Part shown: in pieces, positions 8,152 to 16,714 of the stretch
Position numbering within the stretch: the stretch's first letter is position 1
Layout: the number at the start of each line of letters is the position of its first letter
NCBI RefSeq assembly: GCF_036174265.1
Contig: NZ_CP108055.1
Coordinates: 4,030,001-4,094,000 of the forward strand
Origin: Streptomyces sp. NBC_00285
Lineage (GTDB): Bacteria; Actinomycetota; Actinomycetes; Streptomycetales; Streptomycetaceae
Direction of reading: 5' to 3'
DNA: 64,000 nt
Program-made: the position numbers and the translations under genes
The notes under the pieces: generated by a model
The model's database searches: none
Seen by the model: the letters and a program-made list of their open reading frames with translations, nothing else
Told to the model about the DNA's origin: nothing

Positions 8152-9486
8152 ATGGGCGTCACGGGACCCCCCGGGCCGGTGATGGACCGGGACGAGGTGG
8201 ACCGTGCGCTGGCGCGGCTCGGCGCGGAGCACGAGGCGATCGAGACCTCGCTCCTCGCCCTCCAGGACCACGCGGGCCGCAGACTCCTCGAAGGGGCCGC
8301 CCTCACCGGTGTCACCAAGGAACGCTGGAGTTCCGCGGACGCCTCGATCACCCTGCTGTGGGCGTACTTCGACGCGTACGCGGACGCGATGCACTCCGCC
8401 CGCGCGATCCGTTCGCGCCGGCGCTGGTCCAGCCGTGAGGACCTGGCGGAGCTGACCGAGCTGCTGCGCGGTGAAGCCATCACCGTCGCGGGCTCGGCGA
8501 CCGCCACGGCCAACGCGCCCACCCTGCACGGCAGTCCGGGCAAGCTCAGCGAACGCTTCTCGCTGGTGACGCTCGTGGAGCGGATGAACGAGCTGTACGC
8601 GACGAGCCTGGACATGGTCGTCACCGCCGACGCGGTGTGGTCGGCGCTGCCCGCCCGCATCGACCTGCTGGCCGCAGAACTCCAGCGCACCCGCCGGCTC
8701 GCGCACTCCGTCGGTGTCCGCCCGGGAGAGCATCCGGCCGGCGACGACCTGGAGCGCATCACCCGCACGCTCACCTCGCTGCGCGAGCAGGTGATCTCCG
8801 ATCCGCTCGCCTTCTGGCAGCGCGGCCAGGGCAGTTCGGCGCCCGGCGGCGGCAGGCCCGACACCACGGCCTACGACCGTGAGGCACGCGCCCTGGAGGA
8901 CGTGCGCCGGGAGATCGACGCCGTGCTCACCGTCCGGCAGGACGCGGAGGCCCGGCTGCTGAGCCTGCGGGACGTGCTCTCCCGCGCCGACCGCACCCTC
9001 GCCGAGGCCCGTACCGCGCGCGTCGAGGTCCTCGCGAAGATCGCCGCCACGGAGGTGCCGGTCGTCGGCGGACCGCCGACCGTGCTGCAGGAGCAGCTGG
9101 CGACGGCCGCCGAGTACCGCAGACACGCCCAGTGGCACCGCCTGTCCCCGCTCCTGGAGTCCCTTGAGCGGAAGGCGGACGACGAACTGCTGCGCGCACG
9201 CGAGTCGTTGACCGCGGTCACCCAGCCGCTCGCGGTCCGCGCGGAGCTGCGCGGCCGGCTCGACGCGTACAAGGCGAAGGTCGCCCGGCACGGCCTCGCC
9301 GAGGACCCGTTCCTGATCGAGCGGTACGACGCGGCCCGGCGGATGCTGTGGAGCGCGCCCTGCGACCTGCGGGTCGCCGAACAGACCGTGCTGCGCTACC
9401 AGCACGCGGTCGCCGAACTGCTGGCCGCCCCGCGGGTGCCGCAGCAGAGCGGGCCCGAGGACCGTGGGGGCCCGGAGCGTGAGTGA
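8152..9486 (+). CDS. Helical cytoplasmic protein of unknown function in the PknG-type cassette
   Basis: 444 residues from ATG 8152 with an AGAGGTG ribosome site. I do not recognise a family. No signal peptide, membrane helix or Cys motif is visible. The sequence is rich in Glu, Arg, Ala and Leu with long heptad-like stretches: DRDEVDRALARLGAEHEAIE at the start, a middle segment around DIDLLAAELQRTRRLAHS, and DAEARLLSLRDVLSRADRTL later. This suggests an extended coiled-coil. It lies between the sensor genes and the kinase gene and overlaps the kinase reading frame region (its TGA is 20 bp before the kinase ATG). A scaffold or adaptor linking membrane sensor and kinase is a guess from position. 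Confidence 0.75.
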   Translation: MGVTGPPGPVMDRDEVDRALARLGAEHEAIETSLLALQDHAGRRLLEGAALTGVTKERWSSADASITLLWAYFDAYADAMHSARAIRSRRRWSSREDLAELTELLRGEAITVAGSATATANAPTLHGSPGKLSERFSLVTLVERMNELYATSLDMVVTADAVWSALPARIDLLAAELQRTRRLAHSVGVRPGEHPAGDDLERITRTLTSLREQVISDPLAFWQRGQGSSAPGGGRPDTTAYDREARALEDVRREIDAVLTVRQDAEARLLSLRDVLSRADRTLAEARTARVEVLAKIAATEVPVVGGPPTVLQEQLATAAEYRRHAQWHRLSPLLESLERKADDELLRARESLTAVTQPLAVRAELRGRLDAYKAKVARHGLAEDPFLIERYDAARRMLWSAPCDLRVAEQTVLRYQHAVAELLAAPRVPQQSGPEDRGGPERE

Positions 9487-9506
9487 CAGAGGGGGGCAGT
9501 GACGTC

Positions 9507-12020
9507 ATGAGTCAGGCACAGCAGTCCTGTCAGCGGCCCGGCTGCGAGGGCGCGTACGAGGACATGGGCGGCGGGGAGTTGTACTGCGACACCTGCGGCC
9601 TCGCACCGGTCGTCCCGGCCGGCAGCACCCCTTCGGGGGGAGGCCAGGTCGGCTCGGTGTCCAGCGGCAGCACCGGCGCCAGGGGCTCGCAGGGCAGCGC
9701 GGGTTCCCGCGCCACCAGCCGCGGTTCCTCGCGTACGTCCTCGCACTCGTCGAAGTCACGGCGCTCGGTGTCGGGGCGGCTGTCCCGCTCGGTCTCGGGG
9801 AAGTCCACGGGCCGTTCGGTGTCGGTGCGCAGCTCCGGTTCCTCCGCCGGTTCGACAGGCCGAGGGCGGCTCGGTGCGGGTCTCGTCGAGGTGCCCGGGG
9901 TGCCGCGGCCCGACCCGCGGGCGATGGTCCTGGAGAACCCGGAGGTGCCCGAGCGCAAGCGGTTCTGTTCGCGCTCCGACTGCGGGGCGCCGGTCGGGCG
10001 CTCGCGCGGGGACCACAAGGGGCGCACCGAGGGCTTCTGCACGAAGTGCGGCCACCCGTACTCCTTCACGCCGAAGCTGAGGTCGGGCGACATCGTGCAC
10101 GGCCAGTACGAGGTCGCGGGCTGTCTGGCGCACGGCGGTCTCGGCTGGGTCTACCTCGCCGTGGACCGCGCGGTGTCCGACCGCTGGGTGGTCCTCAAGG
10201 GCCTGCTGGACACCGGCGACCAGGACGCGATGGCGGCGGCGATCTCCGAGCGGCGCTTCCTGGCGGAGATCGAGCACTCCAACATCGTGCGGATCTACAA
10301 CTTCGTGGAACACCTCGACCAGCGCACCGGCTCGCTCGACGGCTACATCGTCATGGAGTACGTCGGCGGCAAGTCGCTGAAGGAGATCGCCAACGACCGC
10401 CGCACGACCGGTGGGAAGCGGGACCCGCTGCCGGTGGAGCAGGCCTGCGCGTTCGGCATCGAGGCCCTGGAGGCACTCGGTCACCTGCACAGCCGCAACC
10501 TCCTGTACTGCGACTTCAAGGTCGACAACGCCATCCAGACCGAGGACCAGCTCAAGCTCATCGACATGGGCGCGGTGCGCAGGATGGACGACGAGGAGTC
10601 GGCCATCTACGGCACGGTGGGCTACCAGTCCCCTGAGGTCGCGGAGGTGGGCCCGTCCGTCGCCTCCGACCTCTACACGGTCGCCCGCACCCTGGCCGTG
10701 CTGACCTTCGACTTCCAGGGCTACACCAACGTCTTCGCCGACTCGCTCCCCGACCCCGACAACATCGAGGTCTTCCGCAGCTACGAGTCGTTCTACCGTC
10801 TGCTGGTCCGGGCGACGGACCCCGACCCGGCCCGCCGCTTCGCGTCCGCGCAGGAGATGTCGGAACAGCTGACGGGTGTCCTGCGCGAGGTCGTCTCCCT
10901 GCAGACGGGCCGCGCAAGGCCCTCCCTGTCGACCCTCTTCGGCCCCGAAGTCCGGGTCACCGACGCGGAGTTGTTCCCGAAACTGCACGAGGAGGTCTCA
11001 CGTCTGGGGGGCCGGGTGACGCCGGTGCGCGGCAACACCACTGCCGGTGCCCAGCCCGTCGGCGCCGGCGGGGCCCTCGTCAAGCAGGCCGACGCGCCGC
11101 TCGCCGCACTGGCGCTGCCCGTCCCGCACGTCGACCCCGCCGACCCCAACGCCGGTTTCCTCGCCGGGCTCATGACCACCGCGCCCGCCGAACTGCTCGG
11201 TGCCCTCGCGGCCGCGCCGGCCGCGTCCGCGGAGACACGGCTGCGGCAGGTGCGGGCCTGGCTGGAGAACGGCGACACGCACACCGCGGACGAGGCGCTG
11301 CGGCACCTGGAGGACGAACGGCCCGACGACTGGCGTGTGGTCTGGTACCGGGGCGTCGCCGCCCTGGTGACCGGCGACCACGAGGCCGCCGCGCTCGCCT
11401 TCGACGCGATCTACGACGCCTTCCCCGGCGAACCCGCCCCCAAGCTCGCCCTCGGCCTGTGCGCCGAGGTGCTCGGCCAGCTCGACAACGCCGCCGAGTA
11501 CTACGGCCTGGTCTGGTCGACCGACCCCAGTTATGTGAGCGCCGCGTTCGGCCTGGCCCGCGTCCAACTCGCGGCCGGGGACCGCCGTAGCGCGGTGAAG
11601 ACGCTGGAGTCGGTGCCGGAGTCCTCCATCCACTACACCGCCGCCCGGGTGGCGGCCGTGCGCGCACGGCTGCGTGGACGCACCACCACCGCGGGGGACG
11701 TACCCTTCCTGGACGACCTGACCGCCGCCGCCGGGCAGGTCGAGGCGCTGGACGCGTACGGACTGGATCCGGCGCGCCGCGAGCAGTTGTCCGCGGAGGT
11801 GCTGGGCGCGGCCCTGGACTGGATACTCTCCGGTGGCCAGGAATCCGTCTCCCCCGCCGCCGGGGGACGGGCGTTGCTCGGCAGCGGACTGGACGAGCGA
11901 GGACTGCGCTTCGGCCTGGAGCGTTCGTACCGCACGCTGGCCCGGCTCGCGCAGGGCGGCGAGGAGAGGATCGACCTGGTGGAACGAGCCAACCGTTACC
12001 GCCCCCGGACGTGGGTGTAG
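9507..12020 (+). CDS. pknG: PknG-type Ser/Thr protein kinase with metal ribbons and TPR region
   Basis: 837 residues from ATG 9507 (GAGGGGGGCAG at 8 nt); an earlier GTG at 9483 overlaps the previous stop but lacks such a site. Order: C8-x4-C13 ... C27-x2-C30; a Ser/Arg-rich linker; C154-x4-C159 ... C178-x2-C181; kinase domain about 193-460; TPR-like helices about 570-780. The glycine loop is AHGGLGWVYLA, the ATP Lys is about K231 (VVLKG), the catalytic Asp about D336 in YCDFKVDN, and the metal Asp D353 in IDMGAV. The lack of the HRD Arg and the D-M-G instead of D-F-G are hallmarks shared with mycobacterial PknG. It is soluble, without a membrane helix. Mycobacterial PknG controls glutamate metabolism through the FHA protein GarA/OdhI. 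Confidence 0.85.
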   Translation: MSQAQQSCQRPGCEGAYEDMGGGELYCDTCGLAPVVPAGSTPSGGGQVGSVSSGSTGARGSQGSAGSRATSRGSSRTSSHSSKSRRSVSGRLSRSVSGKSTGRSVSVRSSGSSAGSTGRGRLGAGLVEVPGVPRPDPRAMVLENPEVPERKRFCSRSDCGAPVGRSRGDHKGRTEGFCTKCGHPYSFTPKLRSGDIVHGQYEVAGCLAHGGLGWVYLAVDRAVSDRWVVLKGLLDTGDQDAMAAAISERRFLAEIEHSNIVRIYNFVEHLDQRTGSLDGYIVMEYVGGKSLKEIANDRRTTGGKRDPLPVEQACAFGIEALEALGHLHSRNLLYCDFKVDNAIQTEDQLKLIDMGAVRRMDDEESAIYGTVGYQSPEVAEVGPSVASDLYTVARTLAVLTFDFQGYTNVFADSLPDPDNIEVFRSYESFYRLLVRATDPDPARRFASAQEMSEQLTGVLREVVSLQTGRARPSLSTLFGPEVRVTDAELFPKLHEEVSRLGGRVTPVRGNTTAGAQPVGAGGALVKQADAPLAALALPVPHVDPADPNAGFLAGLMTTAPAELLGALAAAPAASAETRLRQVRAWLENGDTHTADEALRHLEDERPDDWRVVWYRGVAALVTGDHEAAALAFDAIYDAFPGEPAPKLALGLCAEVLGQLDNAAEYYGLVWSTDPSYVSAAFGLARVQLAAGDRRSAVKTLESVPESSIHYTAARVAAVRARLRGRTTTAGDVPFLDDLTAAAGQVEALDAYGLDPARREQLSAEVLGAALDWILSGGQESVSPAAGGRALLGSGLDERGLRFGLERSYRTLARLAQGGEERIDLVERANRYRPRTWV

Positions 12021-12023
12021 TTG

Positions 12024-13322
12024 ATGTCGCAGATGCCCCAGCAGACCGCGCTGTCCAGGTGCCCGAGCTGCGAGGAACCCGTCGAGTCGGGCGACCGTTT
12101 CTGCGGTGCGTGCGGATACGACCTGTCCGCCGTCCCGGCGCGGCCCGAGGACAGTCCGACCATCGCCATGAACGGCGCGTCGCCGGGCGGCCCCTGGCCG
12201 CAGATCCCGCACCCCCCGGCCGGTCCGAGGGGCGCCGAGCCGGGCGGGCACGAACCGCCCCGGCCTGAGCCGGTCGCCGGATCGCCGGTCTCCCCCGTCT
12301 CCGGTGTGCGCTTCGACCGGCAGCCGGAGCCCGACGAGTACCTCCTGCAGGCACCCGACCCGCGCGTGGCCTCCGAAGCGGCCGCCCCGGCCGAGGGCGC
12401 CGCGTCGCCGACGAGCTGTGTGGCCTGCCGGGCCGGCCGGGTCGACGACGACGGCTACTGCGAGAACTGCGGGCACGCCCAGCCGCGTGAGCGCGACCAC
12501 ATGGAGCAGGAGACCGGCCCGGTCGCCGCCGTCAGCGACCGCGGTCTGCGCCACCACCGCAACGAGGACGCCTTCGCCCTCGGCACCAGCCTCCTGCCCG
12601 ACGGCTCGCCGGCGACGTTCGCGGTCGTCTGCGACGGTGTGTCCTCCGCGACCCGCCCCGACGACGCCTCCCTGGCCGCGTCCCGGGCCGCGTCCGAGGC
12701 GCTGCTCACCGCCCTGCCGCAGGGCACGCACCCCCAGCAGGCCATGCACGAGGCGATCGTCGCCGCCTCCCGCGCGGTCAACTCCCTGGCGAACGAACCC
12801 GCGACGGCCCGCGAGCACCAGCCGCACCAGAACGCCCCCGCATGCACGTTCGTCGGCTCCGTCGTCACCCCGAGCCTGCTGGTCGTGGGCTGGGTCGGTG
12901 ACAGCCGTGTGTACTGGGTGCCCACGGACCGCAGTTCGGCCCCGGCCCGGCTCACCGAGGACGACTCGTGGGCCGCGCAGATGGTCGCCGCGGGCCTGAT
13001 GAACGAGGCGGAGGCGTACGCCGACGAGCGCGCCCACGCGATCACCGGCTGGCTCGGCGCGGACGCCTACGAACTCGACCCGCACACCGCTTCCTTCAAG
13101 CCTGACCGGCCTGGTGTGGTGGTGGTGTGCAGCGACGGCCTGTGGAACTACGCGGAGGCGGCCGAGGAGATGGCGCAGGCCGTGCCGCCCGACGCCGCCG
13201 TGCGCCCACTGCACAGCGCCCGGGTCCTGGTCGGCCACGCTCTGGACGGCGGGGGCCACGACAACGTAACAGTGGCCGTCGTGCCGTTCCCGACCCCTCC
13301 GCAGGGGGCAGGATCGGCCTGA
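12024..13322 (+). CDS. PP2C-family Ser/Thr phosphatase with two N-terminal zinc ribbons
   Basis: 432 residues. ATG 12024 follows the kinase stop by 3 bp, so the two are coupled. Two four-Cys ribbons precede the enzyme: C13-x2-C16-x10-C27-x2-C30 and C132-x2-C135-x10-C146-x2-C149. The PP2C domain fills about 160-425 with the metal-binding motifs SDRGLRHHRNEDAF, VCDGVSS, GWVGDSRVYWV, VCSDGLWNY and GHDNVTVAVV. All Asp ligands expected for an active Mn/Mg phosphatase are present. It would remove phosphate placed by the upstream kinase (inference from adjacency). Paired PP2C and PknG genes are not the mycobacterial arrangement. Confidence 0.9.
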   Translation: MSQMPQQTALSRCPSCEEPVESGDRFCGACGYDLSAVPARPEDSPTIAMNGASPGGPWPQIPHPPAGPRGAEPGGHEPPRPEPVAGSPVSPVSGVRFDRQPEPDEYLLQAPDPRVASEAAAPAEGAASPTSCVACRAGRVDDDGYCENCGHAQPRERDHMEQETGPVAAVSDRGLRHHRNEDAFALGTSLLPDGSPATFAVVCDGVSSATRPDDASLAASRAASEALLTALPQGTHPQQAMHEAIVAASRAVNSLANEPATAREHQPHQNAPACTFVGSVVTPSLLVVGWVGDSRVYWVPTDRSSAPARLTEDDSWAAQMVAAGLMNEAEAYADERAHAITGWLGADAYELDPHTASFKPDRPGVVVVCSDGLWNYAEAAEEMAQAVPPDAAVRPLHSARVLVGHALDGGGHDNVTVAVVPFPTPPQGAGSA

Positions 13323-13421
13323 GGCCGTCAGTACGGGGAGCCTCGGCGGACCGGAGGGGACCGGTCCGCGATCGGTCATCGCCTCACAAAGGTGGGGTTT
13401 TCGAGGGGGATCTGAGTAGGT

Positions 13422-14768
13422 ATGGCCAATTTTTCGAAGTCGAACGTGCCGCAGTTCTCGATGGACGTCTACCAGAACGAGTACCTGCCGGAGGGCGGCC
13501 GCGAGGTCAACGCGATCGTCACGGTGACCGCCACCGGCGGCGGCACGATCGGAGCCGCGGTCGGCGCAACCCACCTCTGGACGGCGGGACAGGGCCCGTC
13601 AGCGGCGGTGGCCCTCATGGTCGACTGCTCGGGCTCCATGGACTACCCGCCGACCAAGATGCGCAACGCCCGCGACGCCACGGCCGCCGCGATCGACACC
13701 CTGCGCGACGGTGTGCACTTCGCGGTGATCGGCGGCACGCATGTGGCCAAGGAGGTGTACCCGGGCGGCGGCCGGCTGGCGGTCGCCGACGCCACCACTC
13801 GTGACCAGGCCAAACAGGCCCTGCGCAAGCTCAGCGCGGGCGGCGGTACGGCCATCGGCACCTGGCTGCGCCTCGCCGACCGCCTGCTGTCCTCGGCGGA
13901 CGTCGCCATACGCCACGGCATCCTGCTCACCGACGGCCGCAACGAACACGAGTCGCCGGAGGACCTCAAGGCCGCCCTCGACACCTGCGCCGGACGTTTC
14001 ACCTGCGACGCACGCGGCGTGGGCACCGACTGGGAAGTGAAAGAAGTCACAGGGATCGCCTCCGCCCTGCTCGGCACCGCCGACATCGTCGCCGACCCGG
14101 CCGGCCTCGCCGCCGACTTCACGCAGATGATGGAGACGGCCATGGGCAAGGAGGTCGCGGACGTCGCCCTCAGGGTGTGGACCCCGGTCGGTACCACCAT
14201 CAGGTTCGTCAAGCAGGTCGCGCCCACCGTCGAGGAGCTCACCGACCGCCGCACCGAGGCCGGCCCGCGCGCCGGGGACTACCCCACCGGCTCCTGGGGC
14301 GACGAGTCCCGTGACTACCACGTCTGCGTCGAGGTCCCGGTCGCCCACATCGGCCAGGAGATGCTCGCGGCCCGGGTCTCCCTGATCGTCCCGCAGCCGG
14401 ACGGCACCGCCCAGAACCTCGGCGCGCAGGGTCTCGTACGGGCCGTGTGGACCGACGACATGGTCGCCTCGACGTCGATCAACCCCCAGGTCGCCCACTA
14501 CACCGGCCAGGCCGAACTGGCACAGGCCATCCAACAGGGTCTCGATCTCCGTAAAGCGGGCGATATGGATGGGGCGACGGCCAAACTGGGCCGGGCCGTC
14601 CAGCTCGCGAACGACTCGGGGAACGCCGATACTGCGAAACTGCTTTCGAAGGTGGTCGACGTGGTCGACGCCACGACAGGTACTGTGCGACTGAAGGCGA
14701 AGGTCGAGGAGGCCGACGAGATGACTCTCGAGACACGGTCGACAAAGACAGTTCGTGTAAAGAAGTAG
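13422..14768 (+). CDS. von Willebrand factor A domain protein
   Basis: 448 residues from ATG 13422; the gap of 99 bp to the phosphatase gene holds a GGACCGGTCC palindrome. The VWA domain is at about 60-250 with a complete metal-ion-dependent adhesion site: D68-C-S-G-S72, a Thr in GGGTAIGTWL, and ILLTDGRNEH. No signal peptide or membrane helix, so a cytoplasmic role is likely. A beta-rich middle region (VADVALRVWTPVGTTIRFVK) and a C-terminal helical stretch around AIQQGLDLRKAGDMDGATAK follow, the latter resembling a TPR hairpin. VWA proteins often assemble multiprotein complexes; next to an FHA gene it probably takes part in phospho-dependent assembly. Confidence 0.85.
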   Translation: MANFSKSNVPQFSMDVYQNEYLPEGGREVNAIVTVTATGGGTIGAAVGATHLWTAGQGPSAAVALMVDCSGSMDYPPTKMRNARDATAAAIDTLRDGVHFAVIGGTHVAKEVYPGGGRLAVADATTRDQAKQALRKLSAGGGTAIGTWLRLADRLLSSADVAIRHGILLTDGRNEHESPEDLKAALDTCAGRFTCDARGVGTDWEVKEVTGIASALLGTADIVADPAGLAADFTQMMETAMGKEVADVALRVWTPVGTTIRFVKQVAPTVEELTDRRTEAGPRAGDYPTGSWGDESRDYHVCVEVPVAHIGQEMLAARVSLIVPQPDGTAQNLGAQGLVRAVWTDDMVASTSINPQVAHYTGQAELAQAIQQGLDLRKAGDMDGATAKLGRAVQLANDSGNADTAKLLSKVVDVVDATTGTVRLKAKVEEADEMTLETRSTKTVRVKK

Positions 14769-14827
14769 ACAGTTTCCGACAGTCACCGACGTAGAAGTTC
14801 CCTGATCCGAGAGGGGGAAGCGCCGAC

Positions 14828-16696
14828 ATGCCGACCTGCCCGAACGGACACCAGTCGGGTTCCGACGACTGGTGCGAGGTCTGCGGTCACCGCATGGCCG
14901 GTGCCGTGCCTCCGCCTCCTCCGCCGCCGCCCGGTCAGGGTGGGGGCGGCTACGGCTTCCCGCCCGGCGGCCCCGGCGGCCAGCCCGGTGGACGTCCGCA
15001 TCTGTCCGCCGTGCCCGACGCCGAGCCGGAGCTCTGCCCGCAGTGCCGTACGCCCCGTGAGGGCGGCGCGCCCTTCTGCGAGGAGTGCCGGTGGAACTTC
15101 CTGACGAACACGGCGACCTCGTACACCCCGGCCGCCCCGCGCCCGCCGGCCGGTTCCGGGGGCCCGCCCTCGCACTTCCAGCAGCAACAGCCCGGGCAGC
15201 CCGCTCCGTCCTTCGGAGGCAGCGGAGACTCGTACGAATACCAGGGCTCGCGCCCGTCCCAGGTGAACCGGCCCGCGGAACCGATCCCGTTCGGCTCGGA
15301 GCCTACGGGCCGCCCGGGTCCGGGAGGTCCCGGTGGTCCCGGTGCCGGGTTCGGCGGCCCCGGTGGTCCTGGCGGTCCGCAGGGCTTCCCCGGTGACCCG
15401 TCGCGACCCGGCGGCCCCGGTGCGCCCGACTCCTCCAGTCCTTCCGGTTACCCGGGCGGTCCCGGCGCGCCCGGCGGCCCCGGCCCCTCCGGTTACCCCG
15501 GCGACCCGACACGGCCCGGTGGTCCCGGCCAGGGCCCCGGTGGCCAGCAGGGCTTCCAGGGGGACCCCGGACGCCGCCCCGGCGCACCCGGCCCCTCCGG
15601 ATACCCCGGCGACCCCGCACGTCCCGGTGGCCCCGGCCCCTCCGGTTACCCCGGTGAGCAGTCCCGCCCCGGCGGTCCCGGTGGATACGGCTACCCCCAG
15701 CCCGGCCCCGGTGGACCCGGCGGTCCCGGTGCCCCCGGCGGTTACGGCTATCCCCAGCCCGGCGGCGGCCAGGCCCCGCCCGGACCCGCGGGCCCGGGTG
15801 GCCCCGGCGGTCCGCAGGGTTTCGGCGGCGCCCCACCTACCCAGCCCGGCCCCGGTGGCCAGCAGGGCTTCGGCGGCAACCCCGCGCAGCCCGGCCCCTC
15901 CGGCCCTGGTGGGCAGGGCGGTCCGGGTGGCCCGCAGGGCTACCCCGGTGACCCGTCCCGGCCCGGCGGTCCGCCGCACTTCGGCGCCGATCCCTCCCGC
16001 CCTGTCCCGCCGCCCCCCGGCCCCGGTGCCACGAGCGGCGCCCCGCAGGGCTTCCAGGCCCAGGGCGTGTCCGCCCCACCGGCCTTCCCGCAGGAGACCG
16101 GCCGTCCGCAGCAGGGCGGCTCGCCCTTCGGCGGCGGAGGTGCCGACGACTGGGTCATCTCCCCGCCGTCCGCCACCGCACCCGGTGGGCCCGGCGGCGG
16201 TCCTGGTGGTCCCGGCGGCTACGGCTACCCGCAGCCCGGCGCCGGCCAGGCCCCGCCCGGCCCCCCCGGCCCGTCCTTCCCGCAGCAGCCTGCGACCTGG
16301 ACGGCGACGATCGGCCCGGACCGCGAGTACTTCATGGCGATGATGCAGCGCTCCGGCCCCGAGGCCGCGGGCCTGAACCTGCCCGCGTACTCCCCCGAGC
16401 AGCAGCGCGCGCTCACCGGCAACCAGGTCACCATCGGCCGCCGTCGGCACTCCACCGGTGACACCCCCGACGTCGACCTGTCGGTACCGCCGGAGGACCC
16501 GGGCGTCTCGCACCAGCACGCGGTGCTGGTCCAGCAGCCGGACGGCTCCTGGGCGGTCGTCGACCAGAACTCGACGAACGGCACGACGGTGAACGGCGGC
16601 GAGGAGCCGATCACCCCCTTCGTGCCGGTGCCGCTCCAGGACGGCGACCGGGTGCACGTGGGCGCGTGGACGACGATCACGGTCCGCCGGGGCTAG
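14828..16696 (+). CDS. FHA-domain protein with two zinc ribbons and a long Gly/Pro-rich linker
   Basis: 622 residues; GAGAGGGGGAAG precedes ATG 14828. Two ribbons: C4-x3-H8 with C16-x2-C19, and C70-x2-C73 with C84-x2-C87. About residues 100-510 are a Gly/Pro-rich linker with repeated PGGPG, GYPGDPxRPGGPG and GYGYPQPG units, certainly disordered. The C-terminal FHA domain (about 530-618) shows TIGRRRH, VSHQHAVLV and the phosphothreonine-pocket run DQNSTNGTTVNG. It would read phosphothreonine marks made by the cassette kinase. Unlike GarA/OdhI, no short N-terminal TQ/TT phospho-site region next to the FHA domain is obvious. The gene is last in the cassette and convergent with a methyltransferase gene, 18 bp away. 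Confidence 0.88.
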   Translation: MPTCPNGHQSGSDDWCEVCGHRMAGAVPPPPPPPPGQGGGGYGFPPGGPGGQPGGRPHLSAVPDAEPELCPQCRTPREGGAPFCEECRWNFLTNTATSYTPAAPRPPAGSGGPPSHFQQQQPGQPAPSFGGSGDSYEYQGSRPSQVNRPAEPIPFGSEPTGRPGPGGPGGPGAGFGGPGGPGGPQGFPGDPSRPGGPGAPDSSSPSGYPGGPGAPGGPGPSGYPGDPTRPGGPGQGPGGQQGFQGDPGRRPGAPGPSGYPGDPARPGGPGPSGYPGEQSRPGGPGGYGYPQPGPGGPGGPGAPGGYGYPQPGGGQAPPGPAGPGGPGGPQGFGGAPPTQPGPGGQQGFGGNPAQPGPSGPGGQGGPGGPQGYPGDPSRPGGPPHFGADPSRPVPPPPGPGATSGAPQGFQAQGVSAPPAFPQETGRPQQGGSPFGGGGADDWVISPPSATAPGGPGGGPGGPGGYGYPQPGAGQAPPGPPGPSFPQQPATWTATIGPDREYFMAMMQRSGPEAAGLNLPAYSPEQQRALTGNQVTIGRRRHSTGDTPDVDLSVPPEDPGVSHQHAVLVQQPDGSWAVVDQNSTNGTTVNGGEEPITPFVPVPLQDGDRVHVGAWTTITVRRG

Positions 16697-16714
16697 CGGA
16701 AAGCAGCCGCCACA

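Noticed and set aside
15303..16343. Alternative frames through the Gly/Pro region of the FHA gene
   Set aside because: The repeats keep all frames open; only frame 14828 carries ribbons and a real FHA domain.
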